A stretch of 64,000 bases of DNA from Allobosea sp. (GTDB lineage Bacteria > Pseudomonadota > Alphaproteobacteria > Rhizobiales > Beijerinckiaceae). The stretch spans positions 1 through 64,000 of the forward strand of contig NZ_JAUYTP010000032.1 of assembly GCF_030695125.1 (NCBI RefSeq), in the 5' to 3' direction. The notes under the pieces are model-generated. The model saw nothing but the letters and a program-made list of their open reading frames with translations, did not search any database and was not told the origin of the DNA. Positions within the stretch are counted from its first letter, which is position 1. Each line of letters starts with the position of its first letter. Below, in pieces: positions 27,295 to 35,633 of this stretch. Both the position numbers and the translations under genes were made by a program.

Positions 27295-27930
27295 TCAATA
27301 CAGCGTTGCCTTCACCCGTTCCGGCAGCGCCCGGTCGTAAGCCTCGCCGTCGAACGTCTCGACCGCCGCATCGCGCGCCGTGATGTCGCGCAGGATCGTG
27401 CCTGCGCTCGGCACCGCGCCCTTGGCGACATGCGTCTCCGCGTTCCACAGGCCGGCCCGGACGATCGCGCGCGAGCACTGGAAGTAGACGCTCTCGACCG
27501 TGACCACGATGACGCAGGCCGGGGCCTTTCCGGCGACCGCGAAGCCCGCGCACAACCCAGGGTCGCTGGAGAGCACCGCGACTCCGTTGACGCGTAGCGT
27601 CTCCCCGTAACCGGGCACGAGGAAGAGCATTCCGATTCTTGGATCGAACAGGATATTCTTCAATGAATCCAGACGGTTATTGCCTCTTCGGTCGGGAATC
27701 AGGAGCGTTTTCGCGTCCCGGACCGTGACAAAGCCCGGCTGATCCCCGCGCGGCGAACAATCCAGCCCATCCGGACCGTTGGTCGCGAGCACGAAAAACG
27801 GCGAGGCGGCGATCAGCGCGGCATAGTTTGCATCGACATGGTCGATCTCCTTGGCGATCGACGCCGGCGCGATCGGGTTGGGATAGAGCGCGGCGAGGTC
27901 GTCGAGGGAGGTGAGGGTGTGGGAAGGCAT
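27295..27930 (-). CDS. PPOX-class FMN-binding flavoprotein
   Basis: 211 residues. The split-barrel pyridoxamine-phosphate-oxidase-like fold is seen in FFVLATNGPDGLDCSPRGDQ, GFVTVRDAKTLLIPDRRGNN with the FMN-phosphate residues, and MLFLVPGYGETLRVNG. The C-terminal FQCSRAIVRAGLW matches the group of small FMN-dependent proteins often called the MSMEG_1061 family. The reaction is unknown. A 10-bp perfect palindrome lies 21 bp upstream of its start. Confidence 0.82.
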   Translation of the reverse strand: MPSHTLTSLDDLAALYPNPIAPASIAKEIDHVDANYAALIAASPFFVLATNGPDGLDCSPRGDQPGFVTVRDAKTLLIPDRRGNNRLDSLKNILFDPRIGMLFLVPGYGETLRVNGVAVLSSDPGLCAGFAVAGKAPACVIVVTVESVYFQCSRAIVRAGLWNAETHVAKGAVPSAGTILRDITARDAAVETFDGEAYDRALPERVKATLY

Positions 27931-27950
27931 GTCGAGCTCCTAGATCAATA

Positions 27951-27960
27951 AGTCTAGACT
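27951..27960. promoter_or_regulatory. Perfect 10-bp palindrome upstream of PPOX gene
   Basis: AGTCTAGACT, flanked by AATA and ATTT, stands in an AT-rich patch just before the PPOX start codon. Position and symmetry suggest an operator for a dimeric repressor or a core-promoter element. No regulator is encoded next to it. Confidence 0.35.
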
Positions 27961-27992
27961 ATTTGGATCCTGATCGGGACGCCAGCCTCATC

Positions 27993-28067
27993 GTCACTGC
28001 GAGCGGAGCGAGGCAATCCAGAAGACACAGGGCAGCCGCTGGATTGCTTCGCTCCGCTCGCAATGAC
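27993..28067. repeat. REP-like inverted repeat (GTCACTGCGAGCGGAGCG type)
   Basis: Arms GTCACTGCGAGCGGAGCG with GAGGCAATCCAG, and CTGGATTGCTTCGCTCCGCTCG with CAATGAC, pair over nearly 29 bp around a 17-bp loop. The core sequence (TGCGAGCG..AGCAATCCAG) is one I recognise from dispersed repeats in many bacterial genomes. It lies between the PPOX gene and the pnp terminator. Confidence 0.75.
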
Positions 28068-28087
28068 GCAAGGCCTCCGAAACGAAA

Positions 28088-28119
28088 AAACGCCCCGCAT
28101 CCTTCGATGCGGGGCGTTT
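28088..28119 (-). terminator. Intrinsic terminator of pnp
   Basis: Arms AAACGCCCCGCATC (28088-28101) and GATGCGGGGCGTTT (28106-28119) are perfectly paired around CTTC. On the minus strand a T-run follows. It is 41 bp beyond the pnp stop. Confidence 0.9.
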
Positions 28120-28159
28120 CCATGTTTCACGTGAAGCTCACTGCCTCACAGGCGGTCGA

Positions 28160-30328
28160 TCACTCGGCCGACTGCTTCTCGCGGCTCTTCTCGCCGTCGC
28201 GCTGGGCCTTGAGCTTCTCGGTCAGGTCTTCGCCGGTCTCCTGGTCGACGACCTTCATCGAGAGGCGGATCTTGCCGCGGTCGTCCTGGCCGAGGAACTT
28301 GACCTTGACCTTGTCGCCTTCCTTGACGACGTCCGAGACCTTCTGGACCCGGGCGGCGGCGAGTTCGGAGATATGGACGAGGCCGTCCTTGGCGCCGAAG
28401 AAGTTCACGAAGGCGCCGAACTCCATGATCTTCACGACGGTGCCGTCATAGATCATGCCGACTTCGGCCTCGGAAACGATCGACTTGATCCACTTGATCG
28501 CGGCTTCGATCGACTTGCCGTCGGCCGAGGCGATCTTGATGGTGCCGTCGTCCTCGATGTTGACCTTCGCGCCGGTCTTCTCGACGATTTCGCGGATGAC
28601 CTTGCCGCCCGAACCGATGACTTCACGGATCTTGTCGACCGGGATCTTCATCGTCTCGATGCGCGGGGCATATTCGCCGAGCTGGCCGCGCGAGGTCGAG
28701 AGCGCCTTGTTCATCTCGTCGAGGATGTGGTCGCGACCGCCCTTGGCCTGGTCGAGGGCGACCTTCATGATCTCCTCGGTGATGCCGGCGATCTTGATGT
28801 CCATCTGCAGCGAGGTGATGCCCTCGGCCGTTCCGGCGACCTTGAAGTCCATGTCGCCGAGATGGTCCTCGTCACCAAGGATGTCGGAGAGCACCGCGAA
28901 GCGCTCGCCTTCCAGGATCAGGCCCATGGCGATGCCCGCCACCGGTGCCTTGAGCGGCACGCCGGCATCCATCAGCGCCAGCGAGGTGCCGCAGACGGTG
29001 GCCATCGAGGAGGAGCCATTCGACTCGGTGATCTCCGAGACGACGCGGATCGTGTAGGGGAATTCCGACTTCGCCGGCAGCATCGGCCGGATCGCGCGCC
29101 AGGCGAGCTTGCCATGGCCGATTTCGCGGCGGCCGGGCGAACCCATGCGGCCGGCTTCACCCACCGAATAGGGAGGGAAGTTGTAGTGCAGCAGGAAGGT
29201 CTCCTTGTAGGTGCCTTCCAGCGAGTCGATGTACTGCTCGTCGTCGCCGGTGCCCAGCGTGGTCACGACCAGCGCCTGCGTCTCGCCGCGGGTGAACAGC
29301 GCCGAACCATGGGTGCGCGGCAGGATGCCGGCTTCCGAGACGATCTTGCGGACCGTCTTGAGGTCGCGGCCGTCGATGCGGACGCCATCGTCCAGGATCA
29401 TCCAGCGGACGACCTTGGCCTGGGCTTCCTTGAACTGGCCGCCGACCTGCTCCTTGGAGAAGGTGGTCTTGCCGTCCGGCGTCTCCGAGATCAGCGAGGC
29501 GACCTTCGCCTTGGCGGCGTCGAGGGCCTTGTAGCGCTCGGCCTTGGTGCGGATCTGGTAGGCGGCGCGGATGTCGGCGTCGACCAGCTTGAGCACGGCG
29601 TCGAGCACGACGGAGTTGTCGGCCGGCTGATAGTCGCGCGGCTCCTTGGCGGCCTTCTCGGCCAGGCGGATGATCGCGTCGATCACCGGCTGGAAGTGCT
29701 TGTGGCCGAACATCACGGCGCCGAGCATGATCTCCTCGGAGAGCTGCTTGGCCTCCGACTCGACCATCAGCACGGCGTCGGGCGTGCCGGCGACGACCAG
29801 ATCGAGCTGCGAGTCCTTGATCTCGTCGACGAGCGGGTTGAGCTTGTAGGCGCCGTCGGCATAGCCGACGCGGGCCGCACCGATCGGGCCCATGAAGGGC
29901 ACGCCCGACAGGGTCAGCGCAGCCGAGGTGGCGACCATGGCGACGATATCGGGATCGTTCTCGAGGTCATGCTGCAGCACGGTGCAGACGATCTGCGTCT
30001 CGTTGCGGTAGCCCTCGACGAAGAGCGGGCGGATCGGCCGGTCGATCAGGCGCGAGACCAGCGTCTCCTTCTCGGTCGGGCGGCCTTCGCGCTTGAAATA
30101 GCCGCCGGGAATGCGGCCGGCTGCGAAGGTCTTTTCCTGGTAGTTCACGGTCAGCGGGAAGAAATCGATCCCGGCCTTGGGCGTCTTGGCGGAGACGACG
30201 GTCGCGAGCACGACGGTCTCGCCATAGGTGGCGAGCACGGCGGCGTCGGCCTGCCGGGCGATCTTGCCGGTTTCGAGCACGAGCTTGCGCCCGCCCCACA
30301 TCAGTTCTTCGGTCTGGACATCGAACAT
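28160..30328 (-). CDS. pnp: Polynucleotide phosphorylase
   Basis: 722 residues from the ATG at 30328 ([16 protein letters not shown]). Two RNase PH domains are present, with [19 protein letters not shown] in the first and GMGSPG- and [20 protein letters not shown] active-site stretches in the second. A KH domain ([17 protein letters not shown]) and an S1 domain ([19 protein letters not shown]) end the protein. It degrades RNA 3' to 5' with phosphate. It is the last gene of the rpsO-pnp pair; the 261-bp space to rpsO is long enough to hold a leader for autoregulation. Confidence 0.98.
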   Translation of the reverse strand: MFDVQTEELMWGGRKLVLETGKIARQADAAVLATYGETVVLATVVSAKTPKAGIDFFPLTVNYQEKTFAAGRIPGGYFKREGRPTEKETLVSRLIDRPIRPLFVEGYRNETQIVCTVLQHDLENDPDIVAMVATSAALTLSGVPFMGPIGAARVGYADGAYKLNPLVDEIKDSQLDLVVAGTPDAVLMVESEAKQLSEEIMLGAVMFGHKHFQPVIDAIIRLAEKAAKEPRDYQPADNSVVLDAVLKLVDADIRAAYQIRTKAERYKALDAAKAKVASLISETPDGKTTFSKEQVGGQFKEAQAKVVRWMILDDGVRIDGRDLKTVRKIVSEAGILPRTHGSALFTRGETQALVVTTLGTGDDEQYIDSLEGTYKETFLLHYNFPPYSVGEAGRMGSPGRREIGHGKLAWRAIRPMLPAKSEFPYTIRVVSEITESNGSSSMATVCGTSLALMDAGVPLKAPVAGIAMGLILEGERFAVLSDILGDEDHLGDMDFKVAGTAEGITSLQMDIKIAGITEEIMKVALDQAKGGRDHILDEMNKALSTSRGQLGEYAPRIETMKIPVDKIREVIGSGGKVIREIVEKTGAKVNIEDDGTIKIASADGKSIEAAIKWIKSIVSEAEVGMIYDGTVVKIMEFGAFVNFFGAKDGLVHISELAAARVQKVSDVVKEGDKVKVKFLGQDDRGKIRLSMKVVDQETGEDLTEKLKAQRDGEKSREKQSAE

Positions 30329-30546
30329 GGATTTTCTTTCGGATCGGATGCGACCAATCCGGTGCCCCAAGCCCATGGGCAAGACGGCGAAGCGCTCGAT
30401 GTCGGTGCGATGGTCGCGCCCGAGCGCTTGGCGATCCTGCCATGGGCGAGGGGCGCCCGGCGGGTCATGCGGCAGGCCGCCCATGCGGGTGCCGCGTTGT
30501 AGCGGGGCCGATGCCGCACCATTGCGGCAGACCCCTTTTACGAAAG

Positions 30547-30572
30547 CGCCCGGAGCGGAACCGCACCGGGCG
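30547..30572 (-). terminator. Hairpin downstream of rpsO
   Basis: CGCCCGG (30547-30553) pairs with CCGGGCG (30566-30572) across a 12-base loop that can fold further. It lies 18 bp after rpsO on the minus strand. The T-run after it is broken, so partial termination or an RNase III processing site between rpsO and pnp is more likely than full termination. Confidence 0.4.
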
Positions 30573-30589
30573 TTGGCGTCAGCGGTCGA

Positions 30590-30859
30590 TCAGCGGCGGA
30601 TGCCGAGCTTCTCGATCAGCGAGCGGTAGCGCGGCTCGCTCTTGCTCTTCAGGTAGTCGAGCAGCGAACGGCGCTGCGAGACCATCTTGAGCAGGCCGCG
30701 ACGGGAGTGGTTGTCCTTGGTGTGCGACTTGAAGTGGCCGGTCAGGTTGTTGATGCGCTCGGTGAGGATCGCGACCTGGACTTCCGGCGAGCCGGTGTCG
30801 TTCGGCTTGGTGGCATGCTCTTTCATGAGCGCGGTCTTGCGCTCGGCAGTGATCGACAT
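30590..30859 (-). CDS. rpsO: 30S ribosomal protein S15
   Basis: 89 residues, the normal S15 length. The signature [20 protein letters not shown] and the continuation [20 protein letters not shown] are fully conserved, ending [14 protein letters not shown]15 binds 16S rRNA near the central-domain junction early in assembly, and represses its own translation in E. coli. It precedes pnp. truB, usually adjacent on the other side in rhizobia, is separated here by a chemoreceptor gene. Confidence 0.98.
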   Translation of the reverse strand: MSITAERKTALMKEHATKPNDTGSPEVQVAILTERINNLTGHFKSHTKDNHSRRGLLKMVSQRRSLLDYLKSKSEPRYRSLIEKLGIRR

Positions 30860-31099
30860 CGTGTGATCCTTCGGTTGGGTGTTGATCTGGCGGGCGCCAG
30901 CCGGGATGTCGTCCAGCAGGGTCCGAAGTCCGCGAACCGCCTCATCGAGGAGGGGCCGCGCAGCCAGCCATGGCGGCCGGATGACGGCCATATACACGAA
31001 ATGGCGGGAAACGCCAGCGGCCGTGGCGGAACCTGCCGCCGGGCTGGCGGTTGGACGAGCACCGCATTCGTCAGGTCCAGCAGCAGCAGGTGTCGCGTC

Positions 31100-31366
31100 A
31101 TGCGCAATTCGGACAAGGATCGCCTCATCCTCGCGCTCGCCGCCCAGTTGCGGGCCGAACGCCAGACCCGCGAGGCGCTCGCCGCCGTCATCGGCAATGG
31201 CCAACTCGACCGCGAGGTGCTGCTGGCGATCCTGGAGGATCCGATTCCGGCGTCGCAGGCCGATGGCGCGCAGCAGGGCGTCACGCACCGGGATCTCCTG
31301 AGGGCCGACGCGCTGGCGGCGGAGTCACATCGGCCACGGGCGAGGGCTGCCTGGCGGTGCCATTGA
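31100..31366 (+). CDS. Hypothetical 88-residue protein
   Basis: An ATG at 31100 opens an 88-codon frame: [40 protein letters not shown]. The first 50 residues are an amphipathic helical stretch; the rest is Arg/Ala-rich and low in order. It stands alone on the plus strand between rpsO and the chemoreceptor gene, both leftward. I recognise no family. It may be real, or a GC-rich open frame with no product. Confidence 0.3.
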   Translation: MRNSDKDRLILALAAQLRAERQTREALAAVIGNGQLDREVLLAILEDPIPASQADGAQQGVTHRDLLRADALAAESHRPRARAAWRCH

Positions 31367-31503
31367 CTGTCTGGCCGACGCTTGCGTGGCCGCGACCCTC
31401 TTGACGGCGAATGACGCAAATTCCGGAGACCGGCCGGTCCTCGACCTGAACACAATGCGGTTCAGGCCGGGGACCGGGCGGTTGTCGGTCGATCCAAGTC
31501 CTC

Positions 31504-34014
31504 TTAGAACTCTTCCCAGCCGGCGTCGTTGACGCGTCCATTGGCGACCCTGCGCGCGGGCGCCGGGGCCGTGGCGACCAATCGGGCTGGAGCCGCGACG
31601 GGCGTCTTGGCCGTCGCGACCCGGGGTGCGCCGGCCTTGGCCGCTTGCGCTCGCGGCTGGACGAAAGCCGCCTCTGCGATCTGGCGCAACCTTTGGGGAG
31701 CGGACGCCACAGCCGCTGTGGCGGTGCTTTCGGGACCGGTCTTGAAGGCAGCCACCAGGTCGTTGAGCTGGCCGATGCGCGAGGACAGCGAGGCGGCCGA
31801 GGCGGCGCTCTGCTCCGACAGGGCGGCGTTCTGCTGCGTCATCTCGTCGAGATGCGCGACCGCCTGGCTCATCTCGTCGATGCCGTTGGCCTGTTCGCCC
31901 GAGGCCGCCGAGATATCGGCGATGGTGGCGGCGACCTTCTGTGACGAGGCCAGGATCTGGCTGAGCTGTTCGCCGGCCAGGCGGACGAGCTTGACGCCCT
32001 CGCCGACCTCGACATTGGACGAGGAGATCAGGCCCGAGATGTCCTTGGCGGCCGCGCTGGAGCGCTGCGCCAGGGTCCGGACTTCCGAGGCGACGACGGC
32101 GAAGCCCTTGCCGGCATCGCCGGCGCGGGCGGCTTCCACCGCCGCGTTCAAGGCCAGCAGGTTGGTCTGGAAGGCGATGTCGTCGATCACCCGGATGATG
32201 TCCGAGATCTTTTGGGACGCTGTCTCGATCCGGGCCATCGCCTCGACGGCCTGACCGGCGATCGCGCCGCCGCTCTGTGCGGCCTGCATTGCGTCGTTTG
32301 CGATGGCGGCGGCGTCGCGCGAGGCCTGCGCCGAGGCCTTGACCGAAGCCGCGAGCTCTTCGGTCGTGGCGGCGGTTTCCTCCAGGCTCGACGCCTGCTC
32401 TTCCGTCCGCTTCGACAGGTCGTCGGCGCCCATATTGATCTCGCGAGCGGCGAGCCCGACATCGGCCGAGGTGACCTGGATCGTCTTCACCGTCGAGGAG
32501 AGCCGCTCGACCGTGTCGTTGATCGCGCTCTTCAGGTCCGCGAACTTGCCGCGATAGGCCGAATCCACCCGGACCGTCAGGTCTCCGCCGGCGACCGCCG
32601 ACAATGCAGTGGCGAATTCCGTCGTGGCCGAATCGACCACCGCATTGATCTCGTTGATGCCGGCGACGAGCTTCTGCATCTGCTCGTCGGCCTGGTCGAT
32701 CTGCAGCCGGGCCGAGAAATCCCCGTTCGCTGCCGCAGCCACGACCTCGCCGACATCGGAGACCACGGCCTCCATCGACTGGGCCCGGGCGAGACGCGCC
32801 GCGGCGGCGGCATGCTCCTGCTGTTCGAGGGCGCGGATCCGCTGGATGTTGCTTTGGAAATCGCCGAGCGCATGGCTGATCGCATCGATCTCGATCATGC
32901 CAACCCTGGCCGGGATCCGCGCGTCGTCGGCGCCCGACAACATCAGCCCGACGGACTCAGCGAGCTTGCCGAGCGGCTGAACCACGCCTCGATTGAAAAG
33001 AACCACCACTCCGACCACGACGCAGGTGACGACGAGAATTGCGAGCAGCGACAAGGCCAGCTGCCAGCCAGCCCGCGTCAGGCCCTCATTGACCTCGCGG
33101 CGCGCCTGCTCGAAGGCGGCGTCGCGCATCTGCAGGATCGTCGCGAGCGAGGCTTGCGTCCAGGCGCGCCACTCGGGCAGGCTCATGGCCGCGGGCTGGC
33201 CGTCGCGGGCCACTTCGTACATGGCACGGTAGGTCTTGTTCTCCTCGTCGCGGAACCCGCCCTGTACGGCGGCGAGGGCGGTCTTCAGCGGCGGCGTCGT
33301 CTCCATCTGCGCCAGGGTCTGGTCGGCCAGAATCCAGAGCTGCTCGATGCGCCCGCTCAGCCGGTCGACCTGCGAAAGAGCGGCGGGCGTCAGCTTCACG
33401 CCGCTTCCGATATATTGCGTGAAATGGACCGAGCGGCTGCCGGCCGCTTCGCGCAGCGTCGTGGCGAATTCACCGAGCGAGACCGTGTTGCTGACCTCGG
33501 GGTTGAGATCGCCGATCCGCGCGCCGAGATAGCGCTGCAGCGCGGCCTGCTGGTTCAACAGCTCCAGCACGGTGCCGCTGAAGGTTTGCGCCGCCTTGGG
33601 ATCGCGCTGGGGCAGCGGCTTGGCGCCCTCCGCCACCGCGGTCTTGCGGGCCTCTGCCAGACGCTGGCCGATCTGGGCGACGGGGCCGGCGAGGTCCGAG
33701 CGCTTTGCCAAGGGTGTTGCAGCGAAGGTCTCCTGCATCTGCGCGACGCGCAGGTCGGTCTCCCGCGCCGCTGCGGTGGCTGCCGCCGCAATCTTGCCGT
33801 CAGGATCGGCGGCGAGAATCACTTGCGTATTGGCGCCGCGTTCGATGGCCGCCCGCTCGATCACGCGGCTGACGGCCTCCGAGGCCAGGATCAGGTTGTG
33901 TGTCTCGCGCGCTGTCGAGAGCGCCTGCATCTGCTGATAGGCGACGAAGCCGCTGGCCAGGATCGCGGCGCCGCCGGCAGCGATGGTGCAGATCAGAAAA
34001 TGCGTCACGCGCAT
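31504..34014 (-). CDS. Methyl-accepting chemotaxis protein with C-terminal CheR-type pentapeptide
   Basis: 836 residues from the ATG at 34014. TM1 is at about 5-27 ([18 protein letters not shown]); a 300-residue helical periplasmic domain follows, with [16 protein letters not shown] resembling nitrate-sensor-like helices. TM2 is [19 protein letters not shown], then HAMP segments and the signalling domain with hairpin tip [20 protein letters not shown]. The last five residues, GWEEF, fit the Trp/Phe-bearing pentapeptide that tethers CheR and CheB. It interrupts the usual truB-rpsO neighbourhood. Confidence 0.93.
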   Translation of the reverse strand: MRVTHFLICTIAAGGAAILASGFVAYQQMQALSTARETHNLILASEAVSRVIERAAIERGANTQVILAADPDGKIAAAATAAARETDLRVAQMQETFAATPLAKRSDLAGPVAQIGQRLAEARKTAVAEGAKPLPQRDPKAAQTFSGTVLELLNQQAALQRYLGARIGDLNPEVSNTVSLGEFATTLREAAGSRSVHFTQYIGSGVKLTPAALSQVDRLSGRIEQLWILADQTLAQMETTPPLKTALAAVQGGFRDEENKTYRAMYEVARDGQPAAMSLPEWRAWTQASLATILQMRDAAFEQARREVNEGLTRAGWQLALSLLAILVVTCVVVGVVVLFNRGVVQPLGKLAESVGLMLSGADDARIPARVGMIEIDAISHALGDFQSNIQRIRALEQQEHAAAAARLARAQSMEAVVSDVGEVVAAAANGDFSARLQIDQADEQMQKLVAGINEINAVVDSATTEFATALSAVAGGDLTVRVDSAYRGKFADLKSAINDTVERLSSTVKTIQVTSADVGLAAREINMGADDLSKRTEEQASSLEETAATTEELAASVKASAQASRDAAAIANDAMQAAQSGGAIAGQAVEAMARIETASQKISDIIRVIDDIAFQTNLLALNAAVEAARAGDAGKGFAVVASEVRTLAQRSSAAAKDISGLISSSNVEVGEGVKLVRLAGEQLSQILASSQKVAATIADISAASGEQANGIDEMSQAVAHLDEMTQQNAALSEQSAASAASLSSRIGQLNDLVAAFKTGPESTATAAVASAPQRLRQIAEAAFVQPRAQAAKAGAPRVATAKTPVAAPARLVATAPAPARRVANGRVNDAGWEEF

Positions 34015-34168
34015 GGCGATGAGTCTCCCACGGCCGCCGCCTCGAAATCCGAGCCGTGGCCATGCCGAATTCGCGCGGCGAGGCCTCAAAACGGCTGGAG
34101 CGTTGTGAGGGAGACATAGCGAGCCGGCCGTTAACGCGGCCTTTCGACGCGTGCGGGCATTGATGAAA

Positions 34169-35122
34169 TCAGAGGTTGAAGACGCGATGCGGCACGAATT
34201 CGCCCTGCGCGATCGCTCCGATGGCGATCAGGACGCCGCCGCTGGTCGCGTACATGACCTGGCTCTCGACGGGGGCATCGCGCCCGCGCAGCAGCACGCT
34301 CTGGCCGCGCTTGAGCCGCATCGCCGCATCCCGATTGACCGCCATGTCCGGGATCAGCGACAGCGCCGCCATGACCGGCAGAAGCGCAGCGGCTGCGCTC
34401 TCGGGGCTTTCGCGCAGGATCTCGACACTGGCCGCGTCAGTGATGTCGAATGGCCCGACACGGGTGCGCCGCAGATGCGCGACATGGCCCAGACAGCCCA
34501 GCGCGAGGCCGAGATCGCGGGCGATCGCGCGGACATAGGTGCCCTTGCCGCATTCGGCCTCGAACGTCGTGGTCGCGCCGTCATGGGAAACGATGCGCAA
34601 GCTGTCGATCTCGACGGGTCGAGGCTCGAGCACGACCTCCTCGCCCTCGCGGGCGAGATCATAGGCGCGCTCGCCGGCAATCTTGATGGCCGAAAATTTC
34701 GGCGGCACTTGGCTGATCGTGCCGGTGAAGCGCGGCAGCAGCGCCGCAATGGCGGTGGCTTCGGGGCGGTCGTCCGAGGTTGCGATCACCTTGCCCTCGG
34801 TGTCGTCGGTATCGGTCTGGCTGCCCCATGACACCGTGAACTGATAGGCCTTGCGCCCGTCCATGACGAACGGAACCGTCTTGGTCGCTTCGCCGAGCGC
34901 GATCGGCAGCAGGCCTGACGCCAGCGGGTCGAGCGTGCCGGCATGGCCCGCCTTCTTCGCCGAAAAGGCGCGCTTGACCACGGCGACCGCATGGGTCGAG
35001 GTCATGCCGACCGGCTTGTCGAGCACGACCCAGCCATGGACGTCGCGCTTCTTCGGACGGGGGGCGAAGCTCTGGCCCTGCGGCTCGATCACGTCCGGAG
35101 AGAGCGGATCAGTCATCGTCAT
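34169..35122 (-). CDS. truB: tRNA pseudouridine(55) synthase
   Basis: 317 residues. [19 protein letters not shown] opens the fold and the catalytic Asp is D65 in [51 protein letters not shown] and the C-terminal PUA-like region [10 protein letters not shown] follow. It makes pseudouridine at position 55 of tRNAs. Its start overlaps the end of rbfA by 14 bp, so it belongs to the rimP-nusA-infB series. Confidence 0.97.
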   Translation of the reverse strand: MTMTDPLSPDVIEPQGQSFAPRPKKRDVHGWVVLDKPVGMTSTHAVAVVKRAFSAKKAGHAGTLDPLASGLLPIALGEATKTVPFVMDGRKAYQFTVSWGSQTDTDDTEGKVIATSDDRPEATAIAALLPRFTGTISQVPPKFSAIKIAGERAYDLAREGEEVVLEPRPVEIDSLRIVSHDGATTTFEAECGKGTYVRAIARDLGLALGCLGHVAHLRRTRVGPFDITDAASVEILRESPESAAAALLPVMAALSLIPDMAVNRDAAMRLKRGQSVLLRGRDAPVESQVMYATSGGVLIAIGAIAQGEFVPHRVFNL

Positions 35123-35537
35123 GGTCGTCCGTCTGGATTCGCAGCGGCTGCTTCAGGATGTCCTGGCGCACCTTGTCCGAGTAGAGGATGGCGTCGACAC
35201 GCTCGGCCTCGGCGAAGCTCTCATCCTGCAAAAAGCGGATGTCGGGCGCGAATTTGAGGTTCACCCGATGGGCGATCTCGCCGCGGATGTACTTCTTGTG
35301 CGTATTCAACGCCTTCAGCACGGGCGCGACATCACCACCGCCGAGCGGCATCACATAGCAGGTGGCGAGCTTGAGGTCGGTCGATAGCCGCACCTCCGGG
35401 ACCGTGATGACGTGCTTGGACAGCACCTCGTCATGAATGTCGCCACGCGCCAGCAGATCCGAAAGCGCGTGGCGGATCAGTTCGCCGATGCGCAGCTGGC
35501 GCTGGTTGGGACCGGAAGGTTTTGCGGGTTTTGCCAT
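35109..35537 (-). CDS. rbfA: Ribosome-binding factor A
   Basis: 142 residues from the ATG at 35537. [20 protein letters not shown] is the N-terminal helix, [19 protein letters not shown] strands and [21 protein letters not shown] give the KH-like fold, and [11 protein letters not shown] ends it. The tail is acidic (DDHDDD). RbfA helps late maturation of the 30S subunit. A hairpin with a T-run separates it from infB, so its level may be set apart from that gene. Confidence 0.95.
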   Translation of the reverse strand: MAKPAKPSGPNQRQLRIGELIRHALSDLLARGDIHDEVLSKHVITVPEVRLSTDLKLATCYVMPLGGGDVAPVLKALNTHKKYIRGEIAHRVNLKFAPDIRFLQDESFAEAERVDAILYSDKVRQDILKQPLRIQTDDHDDD

Positions 35538-35582
35538 GGTTCTCGTTCTCCGGGGTCGGACCGGATGACGGTCGAAAAAAGC

Positions 35583-35610
35583 ATCATGGCCGGGCAAGCC
35601 CGGCCATGAT
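35583..35610 (-). terminator. Intrinsic terminator between infB and rbfA
   Basis: ATCATGGCCGGG (35583-35594) and CCCGGCCATGAT (35599-35610) pair perfectly around CAAG, and the minus strand continues with GC then six T. It lies 24 bp after infB and ahead of rbfA, within an otherwise continuous operon, so it is likely partial or regulated. Confidence 0.8.
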
Positions 35611-35633
35611 CAGCCTGGGTCGAAGCGGACGCC

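Noticed and set aside
28373..30502. Long rightward open frame (709 codons) opposite pnp
   Set aside because: It mirrors pnp codons in a GC-rich genome, has the skewed Asp/Arg/Gly/Leu composition of a shadow frame, and matches no family.
31281..31541. 86-codon leftward frame overlapping the chemoreceptor 3' end
   Set aside because: Pro/Arg-rich composition without a recognisable motif; it overlaps the real stop of the receptor gene in another frame.
32212..34119. Long rightward open frame (635 codons) opposite the chemoreceptor gene
   Set aside because: Shadow of the receptor codons; His/Arg/Gly-rich composition and no domain.
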